Below are positions 1 through 5,549 of a stretch of 11,042 bases of DNA, one piece after another; position 1 is the stretch's first letter, and every line of letters begins with the position of its first letter. The position numbers and the translations under genes are program-made. The notes below the pieces were generated by a model, which was given only the letters and a program-made list of their open reading frames with translations, had not been told where the DNA came from and ran no database searches. Source of the DNA: Bacteriovoracaceae bacterium (lineage in GTDB: Bacteria > Bdellovibrionota > Bacteriovoracia > Bacteriovoracales > Bacteriovoracaceae); contig JAGSHJ010000064.1 of the NCBI GenBank assembly GCA_023954595.1, positions 1 to 11,042 of the forward strand, in the 5' to 3' direction.

Positions 1-1
1 T

Positions 2-268
2 TCACTTCAAAGACTTGACGACGCTTTGGTTCAAGTCAACGGATTTCGAGCAGAGCTCGGTGCTCTTCAGAACAGACTTACATCGGTTACAAATAACCTT
101 GGAGTCACTGAAGAAAACTTTTCTCAAGCGAATTCGAGAATTAGAGATGTAGATGTGGCAGCCGAAACTGCTAAGCTGACTAAGAACCAAATTCTTAATC
201 AAGCTGGTGTTTCAGTACTGTCTCAGGCGAATCAAGCGCCAAACTTTGCACTAAAACTACTAGGTTAA
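2..268 (+). CDS. Flagellin, C-terminal part (5' end outside window)
   Basis: The reading frame is open from the window edge to a TAA stop and encodes the last 88 residues of a flagellin, the subunit of the flagellar filament exported by the flagellar type III system. The segment matches the conserved flagellin C-terminal domain: a helix with R-x-x-L-G-A-x-Q-N-R-L near the start, the run N-S-R-I-R-D-V-D-V-A-A-E-T-A, then a second helix ending in Q-A-N-Q-A-P-x-x-A-L-K-L-L-G. In the family these helices pack into the D0/D1 core of the filament. The A-N-Q-A-P...LKLLG ending is familiar from Bdellovibrio-group flagellins. The start codon, N-terminal D0/D1 half and any variable central domain lie upstream. 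A strong terminator follows directly, so this is the last gene of its transcript. The family is certain; which fliC paralogue it is cannot be told. Confidence 0.95.
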   Translation, partial: SLQRLDDALVQVNGFRAELGALQNRLTSVTNNLGVTEENFSQANSRIRDVDVAAETAKLTKNQILNQAGVSVLSQANQAPNFALKLLG

Positions 269-284
269 TCACACAAATTACACG

Positions 285-316
285 AAACCTTGCCGCGAAT
301 GCGGCAAGGTTTTTTA
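285..316 (+). terminator. Intrinsic terminator of the flagellin gene
   Basis: A perfect 12-bp stem is formed by 285-296 (AAACCTTGCCGC) and 301-312, with a 4-nt GAAT loop. The 3' arm runs into a T-tract ending near 315. It lies 17 bases after the flagellin stop codon. Confidence 0.93.
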
Positions 317-413
317 TATTCCATCAAATCCAAATTACCTGACATAAATAATCTCAAAACATGACGCTTTTTCCGTATGTCTAAAAACGCCCGCTCACGC
401 TAAGATAGGGTAT

Positions 414-1385
414 ATGACAACAAAGAAGACAGTTCTTATTTTTGGTATTTCATCCTTTTTGGGATCAAATCTCGCTGAACAACTCAAAGAAGACTATAGA
501 GTCGTGGGCACCTATTACTCCACACCAGTAGATATTCCTGGAGTATTGTCTATTAAATGCGATGTACATGATAAGGATATTGTTCAAAAGGTTGTCTTTC
601 TCTTTAAGCCGGATATCACTGTCTATGCTGTAGGACTCAAAGATATAAACGCGTGTCAGAAATTTCCAAAAGTTGCAGATGCTCTTAACACTGCCGGTGT
701 TTTTAATGTATCTGCCGCTTCAGAAAGATATAAATCTAAATTTATCTATTTTTCTACATGCTTTATCTTCTCTGGAGAGGATACTCTTTTTAAAGAAAAC
801 GACACTCCTATGCCATCGAGTGTATATGGAAATACAGTCGCTTCGGCAGAGTTCTATATTCAAAAGTCATGTCTTAATTATTTGATTTTTAGATGTGCCC
901 CAATAATGGGTAGATCATACAATCCATTCGATATGACCTGGCTTGAGACCGTGGAGAGGCTCAATTATAAAGGCGAAAAAATCATATGTGATACAAAGAT
1001 CAATCATGGCTATATTGATATTTGGAGTGTTGTAGAGATATTCAAACAGGCCATGGATCAAAATATCACCAATCGCTTATTTCAAATAAGCTCAAAAGAT
1101 CTTGCTAACCGCTACGTGTTTACTAAAAAGTATCTTGAAAAGTCTGGCGGAGATACATCTCTTCTTTCAAAAGGGGATTGGCATTTTCCTAGAACTGAGA
1201 ACAGGCTTGCTCTGCAAAATATTGGGGATGAGCTTAATTTCTCGATGGATACGGAAAATGTTGAGGCCACATTCAATATAGAAATGCCTACATTCGAAGA
1301 GGTTATAAATACTATTTATGAGAAGTCTGTAGGAAAGAGATCTACTAAGAACGCAATAAAGAGCGCAAACGTCACTTTTATCTAG
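414..1385 (+). CDS. NAD(P)-dependent epimerase/dehydratase-like protein (RmlD-like extended SDR)
   Basis: The 323-residue protein looks like an extended short-chain dehydrogenase of the RmlD/nucleotide-sugar epimerase type, cytoplasmic, acting in nucleotide-sugar or surface-polysaccharide metabolism. An N-terminal Rossmann fold is visible: beta strand V-L-I-F then G11-I-S-S-F-L-G17, an acidic D50 after the third strand, and Y71-A-V-G-L in the place of the usual N/Y-x-A-A segment. The catalytic region has S114-T115 and Y138-G-N-T. The usual YxxxK lysine is replaced by V142, so ordinary SDR chemistry is doubtful and the protein may bind a nucleotide sugar without turnover. A C-terminal substrate-binding part follows (about 160-300). 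The ATG is preceded by a weak GGG-containing site. It stands alone between the flagellin terminator and a convergent gene that overlaps its last 8 bases. Family is secure; substrate unknown. Confidence 0.8.
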   Translation: MTTKKTVLIFGISSFLGSNLAEQLKEDYRVVGTYYSTPVDIPGVLSIKCDVHDKDIVQKVVFLFKPDITVYAVGLKDINACQKFPKVADALNTAGVFNVSAASERYKSKFIYFSTCFIFSGEDTLFKENDTPMPSSVYGNTVASAEFYIQKSCLNYLIFRCAPIMGRSYNPFDMTWLETVERLNYKGEKIICDTKINHGYIDIWSVVEIFKQAMDQNITNRLFQISSKDLANRYVFTKKYLEKSGGDTSLLSKGDWHFPRTENRLALQNIGDELNFSMDTENVEATFNIEMPTFEEVINTIYEKSVGKRSTKNAIKSANVTFI

Positions 1386-1905
1386 AGCTGTGTTTAACAA
1401 ACTCTGTCAGGTAGTGCTTAACAAGCGCGTCAAGGTTGATGTTCTCACCCTTGAATTTCCAAGCAACATTATTAAATGGACCAATGTGAGCTTTAATTTC
1501 ATGTATTGCACGGGATGAGCCATCGTCATAATTCACTCTGGCCGCAAAGGCACCGCCAGTATTGGATAAAAAGCCAATCGTGATGACATCTTCACTTCTT
1601 CTAGCAACAACGAGCTTCAACGTATTTCTATACAGCATAAAATCGTTTACCGTATTTGAAATCTTAAACATCTTGATAGCTCTTGAATTGTCCTTACTTG
1701 AACGAAACTCATTGAACTTCGCAGTATAAATTTCAAACAACTCTTTTAGATTCTCCATAAGCTCAATAGAAGCTTCTTCTAGTTGACGCAATGGGTTCAG
1801 GTGTTCATTGAAATCAATAACTCCTGACTCTTCCATGTTGATCTCGTCTAGAGCTAGGTTTTCGATCCAAGTTGTAGAAATTTTATTTGGGGACATGTTT
1901 TCCAT
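1378..1905 (-). CDS. Hypothetical protein with a coiled-coil segment
   Basis: I do not recognise this protein. From the ATG at 1905 it has 175 residues, with no signal peptide or membrane segment, so it should be cytoplasmic. The first 35 residues are acidic. Residues about 39-74 form a charged amphipathic helix likely to be a coiled coil (L-R-Q-L-E-E-A-S-I-E-L-M-E-N-L). The C-terminal 90 residues look like a compact alpha/beta domain with repeated strands and a G-F-L-S-N-T-G-G-A-F-A-A-R stretch. The start is uncertain. The frame is open back to a TTG at 1956 without a ribosome binding site; ATG codons at 1905 and 1896 are more likely, the latter with a weak GGA five bases upstream. The gene lies directly downstream of the 6S RNA on the same strand and overlaps the epimerase gene by 8 bp, tail to tail. 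The position recalls genes co-transcribed with 6S RNA in other bacteria (ygfA), but it is not ygfA. Confidence 0.7.
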   Translation of the reverse strand: MENMSPNKISTTWIENLALDEINMEESGVIDFNEHLNPLRQLEEASIELMENLKELFEIYTAKFNEFRSSKDNSRAIKMFKISNTVNDFMLYRNTLKLVVARRSEDVITIGFLSNTGGAFAARVNYDDGSSRAIHEIKAHIGPFNNVAWKFKGENINLDALVKHYLTEFVKHSSR

Positions 1906-1911
1906 ATTAAA

Positions 1912-1940
1912 ATCATCAAGGTATTTGCAAGAAGTGTCAA
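1912..1940 (-). promoter_or_regulatory. Possible sigma70 promoter for the minus-strand hypothetical gene
   Basis: On the minus strand a perfect TTGACA (1940-1935) is followed after 17 bases by GATGAT (1917-1912), which matches TATAAT at four of six positions. The predicted RNA start falls at or next to the ATG at 1905. The transcript would therefore be leaderless or use the ATG at 1896. The box lies inside the open frame that precedes these ATGs, which argues against the TTG start at 1956. Confidence 0.35.
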
Positions 1941-1972
1941 GCGCTTGAAAACTCAATGGATAGGGAAAAGAA

Positions 1973-2162
1973 GAGGACCTGGGAGGAAGACTTCGGTTTC
2001 GCGCCCCTTCAAAGAAGGTGGGCGCAATAAGTAATCACTTTAGGCTTCCCATTTATCAATCGTAATTCCACGATTGTTGGGCATGCGCACCGTGATCAGG
2101 GACAGCGTCCGAAAATAAATTTGTAGGGCGAAACTCGTATTATGCTTACCGCCCCAGGTCCA
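1973..2162 (-). ncRNA. ssrS: 6S RNA
   Basis: This minus-strand RNA of about 190 nt folds like 6S RNA, which binds the sigma70-RNA polymerase holoenzyme by imitating an open promoter. The ends pair in a perfect 9-bp closing stem: GGACCTGGG (2161-2153) with CCCAGGTCC (1983-1975). A second helix pairs GTTTCGC (2134-2128) with GCGAAAC (2002-1996). On the 3' side of the central bubble is a small CCTTC-TTT-GAAGG hairpin (2018-2006), as in many 6S RNAs. The distal arm has GGTGCGC with GCG..CACC, CCCA with TGGG, and a 7-bp terminal hairpin CAATCGT/ACGATTG. The GCATGC (2086-2081) and GGGAAGCCTAAA (2050-2039) stretches resemble the GAGCATGCTC and AGAAGCCTTAAA of E. coli 6S RNA. A TATACT box sits just upstream. 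The ends are estimated from the promoter and the closing stem, and the identification rests on remembered motifs and hand folding. Confidence 0.85.
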
Positions 2163-2167
2163 TAACT

Positions 2168-2197
2168 AGTATATCAGATAATGGGCACACTTGTGAT
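2168..2197 (-). promoter_or_regulatory. Promoter of the 6S RNA
   Basis: On the minus strand the -10 box is TATACT (2173-2168). An ATCACA hexamer (2197-2192) lies 18 bases upstream and matches the -35 consensus at four of six positions. Initiation 6-7 bases past the -10 box gives an RNA that begins at about 2162, exactly where the closing stem starts. Confidence 0.6.
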
Positions 2198-2267
2198 AGG
2201 AAAAAATGCTCGAAGATTGCTTTATCTCAATGTTTTCAGTGGTTTGGGTTATTAATTGCGGCATGCG

Positions 2268-2296
2268 TTGAATCCAGTGTAGATAACTGATATAAT
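2268..2296 (+). promoter_or_regulatory. Strong sigma70-like promoter of flp / the pilus locus
   Basis: TTGAAT (2268-2273) and a perfect TATAAT (2291-2296) are separated by the ideal 17 bases. Transcription should start near 2303 and give a leader of about 74 nt before the flp start codon. The promoter is divergent from the 6S RNA promoter, with about 70 bp between the two -35 boxes. I see no clear operator between them. Confidence 0.8.
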
Positions 2297-2311
2297 TAAT
2301 AAAGAGAAAAA

Positions 2312-2371
2312 ATTCTTTTAAAGTTTTTTAGGGCTCCACCCGAAAAGAATATGAGTCCAATAGAGAGGAGC
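2312..2371 (+). promoter_or_regulatory. Structured flp leader that can pair with the Shine-Dalgarno
   Basis: ATTCTTTT (2312-2319) is perfectly complementary to AAAAGAAT (2343-2350), giving an 8-bp stem with a 23-nt loop. GCTCC in that loop (2333-2337) is complementary to GGAGC (2367-2371), which contains the flp ribosome binding site. The two pairings can coexist as a pseudoknot that hides the site. No known riboswitch or ligand is recognised. Confidence 0.4.
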
Positions 2372-2376
2372 TAACT

Positions 2377-2559
2377 ATGAAAAATAAAATTGTGGAATTT
2401 CTCAAAGATGAGAGCGGACAAACATCCACTGAGTACATCTTACTTGTAGCTGTTGTGGCAGTAATTATTCTTAAATTTAAGGATACCCTTAAGACTAAGC
2501 TTGATGGCCTTATTAATAGTGTATTTGATAAAGCAGATAGCGAGTTAATGAACCTTTAG
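2377..2559 (+). CDS. flp: Flp-type major pilin (Tad pilus)
   Basis: This 60-residue prepilin has the classic Flp layout. A short leader ends in D-E-S-G14, with predicted cleavage before Q15. Glu at +5 (E19) and Tyr at +6 (Y20) follow, then a hydrophobic helix I-L-L-V-A-V-V-A-V-I-I and a charged C-terminal tail. In Tad systems the CpaA/TadV peptidase removes the leader in the membrane and the mature roughly 46-residue subunit polymerises into the fibre. The start is secure: a GAGGAG ribosome binding site lies 6 bases ahead of the ATG. A strong promoter upstream and a probable terminator overlapping the stop codon fit a highly expressed structural subunit at the head of the assembly operon. The leader structure may add translational control. 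Confidence 0.93.
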   Translation: MKNKIVEFLKDESGQTSTEYILLVAVVAVIILKFKDTLKTKLDGLINSVFDKADSELMNL

Positions 2560-2587
2560 ATAGTCTCTATATAAAAGGCAATTTTTT
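2553..2587 (+). terminator. Probable terminator/attenuator after flp
   Basis: CCTTT (2553-2557) pairs with AAAGG (2574-2578). Inside this, ATAG pairs with CTAT around a TCT loop, with a small internal bulge. A run of six T's follows at 2582-2587. The stem is weak and includes the flp stop codon, so partial termination is more likely than full termination. Confidence 0.5.
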
Positions 2588-2617
2588 CTCTATTGGGTAA
2601 TACGACTCCAGATCTTC

Positions 2618-2623
2618 TATAAT
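2618..2623 (+). promoter_or_regulatory. TATAAT box directly before the second pilin gene
   Basis: A perfect TATAAT ends 6 bases before the ATG at 2630, so transcription from it would start at or next to that ATG. The best -35 candidate is TTGGGT (2593-2598), at a long 19-base spacing. No Shine-Dalgarno precedes this ATG, so a leaderless message is plausible. Confidence 0.4.
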
Positions 2624-2629
2624 TTAAGC

Positions 2630-2854
2630 ATGAAAAAGCTTTTTAAGTTCAACCAGGGCGGACAGGCCTTGGTTGAATATCTTTTCGCGCTTATGTTCCT
2701 TGTTTTAATATCAACAAAGTTATTAGGCTCGTTCAACGACTTTATGCGTGACTCGTTTGGCAACCTTGCCCACGTGCTCACTATGAACCTTATGACAGGC
2801 ACGTGTGAAACGCAGTGCTTCTGGAATGGGTACAAGAACGGGTATCGCCAGTGA
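2630..2854 (+). CDS. Small Flp/TadE-like prepilin
   Basis: The 74-residue protein has a basic leader (M-K-K-L-F-K-F-N-Q-G-G), predicted cleavage after G11 and the mature start Q-A-L-V-E-Y, with Glu at +5 and Tyr at +6. A hydrophobic helix runs to about residue 33. The rest is a short soluble tail with two cysteines close together (C59, C63), which could form a periplasmic disulfide. In Tad systems such proteins are minor pilins or pseudopilins processed by the CpaA/TadV peptidase encoded next. The ATG is the only sensible start for the leader, yet no ribosome binding site precedes it. A TATAAT box lies just upstream instead. The stop codon overlaps the GTG start of the peptidase gene (GTGA), which implies translational coupling. 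The class is well supported; whether it sits in the fibre is unknown. Confidence 0.8.
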   Translation: MKKLFKFNQGGQALVEYLFALMFLVLISTKLLGSFNDFMRDSFGNLAHVLTMNLMTGTCETQCFWNGYKNGYRQ

Positions 2855-3354
2855 TCCCTTGGCCAATTTATCTATTTATATTAATCGAGCTTGTGGCAGT
2901 CTCTTATGGAGATATAAAAACAAATAAGATTCCTAACCTGTGGTCCATAATAAATCTGGGGGCCTTCTCAGTTCTTCTTTTGGCAGCACCCCAATATTAT
3001 ACTCTGGCTCCCCAGACATTTCTCTACTCTGTGGTTTTTCTATTCGTGGGATTTGTTCTTTTTCTTTTAAGAATCATGGGTGGAGGGGATTCAAAGTTTC
3101 TTTTTACTTTCTTCCTGCTGGTGCCGGTATCAATGCATGAGAGGACTTTCTACCATTTGTTGTTATCAACTGTTTTGATTGGAACCTTTCTGTTGGTTCA
3201 AAATACCTTGAGCAACTGGAAAACTCTTATATTTGCACTTAGGACCAAAGATATCAAAACGGTAAAAAGTTGCTTCGGTACAAAATTTTCTTATGCTCCT
3301 GTTATACTTATTGCATGGTTATGGATGGGATGGAATCTCAAAGACAAATTTTAA
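2851..3354 (+). CDS. cpaA: Prepilin peptidase CpaA/TadV (A24 family)
   Basis: This integral membrane aspartyl protease cleaves the leaders of Flp and TadE-type prepilins. From GTG 2851 it has 167 residues, typical of the short CpaA/TadV form without the methyltransferase domain of PilD. The two catalytic aspartates are visible: D21 in G-D-I-K-T-N-K-I-P-N after the first membrane helix, and D80 in the G-G-G-D-S-K motif. About five to six hydrophobic helices are seen (near 5-20, 30-47, 56-76, 83-95, 103-118, 146-160). The GTG at 2851 overlaps the preceding stop codon as GTGA. An alternative GTG at 2815 would add 12 residues with no better ribosome binding site. It sits among its likely substrates. 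The next pilin gene starts inside its 3' end. Confidence 0.9.
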   Translation: MIPWPIYLFILIELVAVSYGDIKTNKIPNLWSIINLGAFSVLLLAAPQYYTLAPQTFLYSVVFLFVGFVLFLLRIMGGGDSKFLFTFFLLVPVSMHERTFYHLLLSTVLIGTFLLVQNTLSNWKTLIFALRTKDIKTVKSCFGTKFSYAPVILIAWLWMGWNLKDKF

Positions 3355-3635
3355 ATCACAGTGGTCAAACATTGGTTGAGTATATTCTACTGCTTGCAGT
3401 AGTTGTGTCTCTTACAACCTTCGCTTTCAAAAGTGATTATTGGCAGTCTTATTTTGGCCCTGATGGAAAAATTGATGAAGTTTTTAGGGCGAGACTTGAA
3501 TACTCTTATCGCCACGCCTTAGGAGGGAAGGACTTCTACAGCCAACCCAACTACGGAGATAGAAATCACGACTCGTATTATGATAACGGCTCTACCCGAT
3601 TCTTTAGACCAAGGGAGGCCTATCCTGCACAGTAA
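3330..3635 (+). CDS. Flp-like prepilin with a long soluble tail
   Basis: The 101-residue protein has a 12-residue leader ending H-S-G12. Its mature start is Q-T-L-V-E-Y (Glu +5, Tyr +6), followed by the helix I-L-L-L-A-V-V-V-S-L-T-T-F-A-F. This class III-type signal makes it a substrate of the Tad prepilin peptidase. The roughly 65-residue tail is rich in Tyr, Asp, Arg and Gly (for example D-S-Y-Y-D-N-G), with no cysteines and no domain I recognise. The start is uncertain: ATGs at 3315, 3321 and 3330 are in frame. 3330 gives the usual short leader, but its GGA element is only four bases away. The gene overlaps the peptidase gene by 25 bases and is overlapped in turn by the next pilin gene. 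Probably a minor pilin. Confidence 0.75.
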   Translation: MESQRQILNHSGQTLVEYILLLAVVVSLTTFAFKSDYWQSYFGPDGKIDEVFRARLEYSYRHALGGKDFYSQPNYGDRNHDSYYDNGSTRFFRPREAYPAQ

Positions 3636-4137
3636 TAATCAAAAGGGACAGGCATCTTTGGAGTTCATCTTGACCTTTGCTTTTGGCATTGGACTAACTT
3701 TATTATTTGTAAGTCTCGCGGTGAATATGACAAGAGGCTACTTGGTTCACTACGCTAACTTTATGGCCTCTAGAACATTCTTGTCTTATGACAGCGCAAG
3801 TACCAATACTATAGAATCAAGTCTCAACTCTGCCGGAAACAGGGCGCGAGATACCTTTAATAGATATCCACTGGCATCATTTGATATTAATGCCTTATTT
3901 AAAGTGAATAGGCCTCTTGAGAAAAATCAGGCCTTGTCTGGAACAACAGCTATTTTTAAAGAGAGAATGACCCCATTTAATATGGTGGGCGGAACTAATG
4001 AAGCAAACTTTCTATCAGAATCATTTTTAGGTAAAGAGCCTGTGAGACTTCAATGTCTTCAAAGTGTTTGTCAGTCAATGGGACTTGGAACCTGTGGCTC
4101 CATTATGGATATAACGGTATTTGATAATGGCTGCTAA
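3580..4137 (+). CDS. TadE-like prepilin / minor pilin
   Basis: This TadE-type protein has a prepilin cleavage site (N-Q-K-G23 before Q-A-S-L-E-F, Glu at +5), one membrane helix (about 28-50) and a roughly 135-residue periplasmic domain. The domain has four cysteines (159, 164, 172, 185), which suggests two disulfides near the C-terminus. TadE/F-like pseudopilins are needed for Tad pilus assembly in other bacteria. From the only in-frame ATG (3580) it has 185 residues, a 23-residue leader and no ribosome binding site. A good site, GGGAGG at 3613-3618, instead lies 6 bases before CTG 3625. That start would give the usual 8-residue leader and an 11-base overlap with the upstream gene, the same overlap as at the next junction. 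I list the ATG form but think the CTG start is likelier. Confidence 0.8.
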   Translation: MITALPDSLDQGRPILHSNNQKGQASLEFILTFAFGIGLTLLFVSLAVNMTRGYLVHYANFMASRTFLSYDSASTNTIESSLNSAGNRARDTFNRYPLASFDINALFKVNRPLEKNQALSGTTAIFKERMTPFNMVGGTNEANFLSESFLGKEPVRLQCLQSVCQSMGLGTCGSIMDITVFDNGC

Positions 4138-4648
4138 GAAAAAGATCCTTAATCAGAAAGGTCAGGCACTGATTGAGTTCATTCTCTTTTTACCTTTTTT
4201 ACTAATGATGTATTCAGTAACAATGAGTATTGCAAACTCAATTAATGCTTCGATTAATCAACAAAAGGTAACTAGAGGCTACTTCTATTACCGACTACAA
4301 AACAATGCTACTGCACCAATTCCTTATAGAGGAGAGGCAGCAGTACCATTTAGACGTTTTGGCCAGCATGTGAACCTTTGGGGTGAAAAACAAGTTGCAG
4401 ACGTGCCTGTTGCGGCCTGTTTTAAATTCAATATCCCTCTGGGCAATAGAGAAGGTGACACTTGCGAGGATTCTTATTCAGCAAATACCACTCAGTACAT
4501 CAGGGTTGGTACTGTATATGGAATTTGTGGCGCTACATATGTTCGAGATGCTGCAAATGTAGTGAGGCTTCCAAATATCTCTTTGACCGGGTCCCAGATC
4601 TCGTCACCCTCTGAAGTAATTGATGAAAGTAGTTGCCTAGCACAGTAA
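4127..4648 (+). CDS. TadE-like prepilin / minor pilin
   Basis: The second TadE-like protein, 173 residues from ATG 4127, has the basic leader M-A-A-K-K-K-I-L-N-Q-K-G12 and the mature start Q-A-L-I-E-F. A hydrophobic helix containing L-P-F-L-L-M-M-Y follows, with the L-P typical of TadE N-termini. The roughly 135-residue periplasmic part carries four cysteines (98, 113, 134, 170) and would be expected to form disulfides. It overlaps the preceding TadE-like gene by 11 bases, so the two are probably made together and may pair as TadE and TadF do elsewhere. A TTG six bases upstream of the ATG is also in frame but less likely. It is the last prepilin gene before an 85-base gap that leads to cpaB. 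Confidence 0.83.
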   Translation: MAAKKKILNQKGQALIEFILFLPFLLMMYSVTMSIANSINASINQQKVTRGYFYYRLQNNATAPIPYRGEAAVPFRRFGQHVNLWGEKQVADVPVAACFKFNIPLGNREGDTCEDSYSANTTQYIRVGTVYGICGATYVRDAANVVRLPNISLTGSQISSPSEVIDESSCLAQ

Positions 4649-4733
4649 AGGGGGAGTTTTCTTCCTCCATATCGTTAAGCCCTTGAAAATTATAAAATAG
4701 AATAGAAATAACGCATGTTTAAAAGGAAAGTCT

Positions 4734-5543
4734 ATGAACAGCAGAGCTTTCACGCTTAGTCTCTTGATCGCAGGTATAGCCATGTTTATGGTTTACTCAT
4801 ACATCGATGGTGTAGAGTCTGGATTTAAAGAGCAATATGGGAGTGAAGTCCCGGTTCTTGTTGCAAAAACCGATATCAAAGAATTGGAGTTGATTGACGA
4901 TAGAAAGGTCACTCTGATTAACGTGCCTCAAAAATTTAAAATGCCAGGGGCATTTAACAGCCCTGAAGAAGTTTATAATACGATTGCTGCAGTACCTATA
5001 AAAGAAGGTGAGCAGATCACAAAACCAAGAGTGACTTGGCCTGGGGATAGAACTGGTTTATCAAGACAAATCAGTGTTGGTAAAAGAGGCTTTAGTGTTC
5101 AAGTTGATGAGCAACAGGCCGTTAGTCGACTTATTAAACCTGGTGACAGGGTTGATGTTCTAACCATGGTGGATTACGCCGGTGGTAGGAAAGAGATGTT
5201 GAAAGTTAAAACAGTTCTTCAAGACGTCTATGTTCTAGCAACTGGAAAGTATGTAACAAAAGAAATTCCAATGGTTGGGTACAAGGTTGATAAAGAGATC
5301 AAAACCATGAACCTAAATACTTATACAAACTTCAATACCGTGACTCTTGAATTGACTCCTTACGAAGTGCAAAAGCTTATCTTTCTCATAACTGCAGGTA
5401 ACGGAATCTTTCTCTCTCTTAGAAATAACGATGACAAAACCATTGAGAGAATCTCTGGTACGAGACTGTTTGATGTATTAGGTGAAGATGCTGCTGAAGC
5501 GAAGGCCTATTTTGCTGATCAAGCGGATCGACGAAGACAATAG
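4734..5543 (+). CDS. cpaB: Flp pilus assembly protein CpaB/RcpC
   Basis: The 269-residue inner-membrane-anchored periplasmic protein is of the CpaB/RcpC family, which works with the CpaC secretin in Tad pilus assembly and is thought to contact peptidoglycan or gate the channel. Residues 6-23 form a single N-terminal membrane anchor. Residues about 39-102 are an SAF domain (V-P-V-L-V-A-K-T-D-I-K-E-L-E at its start, K-E-G-E-Q-I-T-K-P near its end). Residues about 112-235 are the RcpC domain, with R-G-F-S-V-Q-V-D, K-P-G-D-R-V-D-V and the closing L-E-L-T-P-Y-E-V-Q-K-L. The acidic/basic tail (to 269) is family-variable. An AAGGA site precedes the ATG at good spacing. The 85-base gap upstream is A/T-rich and may hold a promoter, but I see no convincing -35/-10 pair. 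The cpaC ribosome binding site touches its stop codon. Confidence 0.92.
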   Translation: MNSRAFTLSLLIAGIAMFMVYSYIDGVESGFKEQYGSEVPVLVAKTDIKELELIDDRKVTLINVPQKFKMPGAFNSPEEVYNTIAAVPIKEGEQITKPRVTWPGDRTGLSRQISVGKRGFSVQVDEQQAVSRLIKPGDRVDVLTMVDYAGGRKEMLKVKTVLQDVYVLATGKYVTKEIPMVGYKVDKEIKTMNLNTYTNFNTVTLELTPYEVQKLIFLITAGNGIFLSLRNNDDKTIERISGTRLFDVLGEDAAEAKAYFADQADRRRQ

Positions 5544-5549
5544 GAACAT

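Noticed and set aside
382..408. TAAAAACG-11-TAAGATAG before the epimerase gene as a sigma28 promoter
   Set aside because: The spacing is right but only half of the -10 box matches, and the start would fall on the ATG with no leader. Too weak to list as a feature.
1906..1956. TTG start at 1956 for the minus-strand hypothetical gene
   Set aside because: No ribosome binding site precedes it, and the region contains a TTGACA-type promoter that would start transcription downstream of it.
1973..2162. tmRNA, RNase P RNA or SRP RNA as the identity of the minus-strand RNA
   Set aside because: No tRNA-like acceptor end or tag frame, no P4 core and no SRP GGAA tetraloop context. The long rod with a central bubble and GCATGC/GAAGCC motifs fits 6S RNA.
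2312..2350. Inverted repeat in the flp leader as an intrinsic terminator
   Set aside because: The stem is A/T-rich and is followed by ATGAGTCC, not a T-tract. It fits a leader structure better.
2303..2376. Known riboswitch (for example a c-di-GMP sensor) in the flp leader
   Set aside because: I could not find the conserved core of any class I know. Only the simple pairings described are supported.
4649..4733. Promoter in the 85-base gap before cpaB
   Set aside because: A/T-rich -10-like stretches (TATAAA, TAGAAT) exist, but none has an acceptable -35 box at normal spacing.
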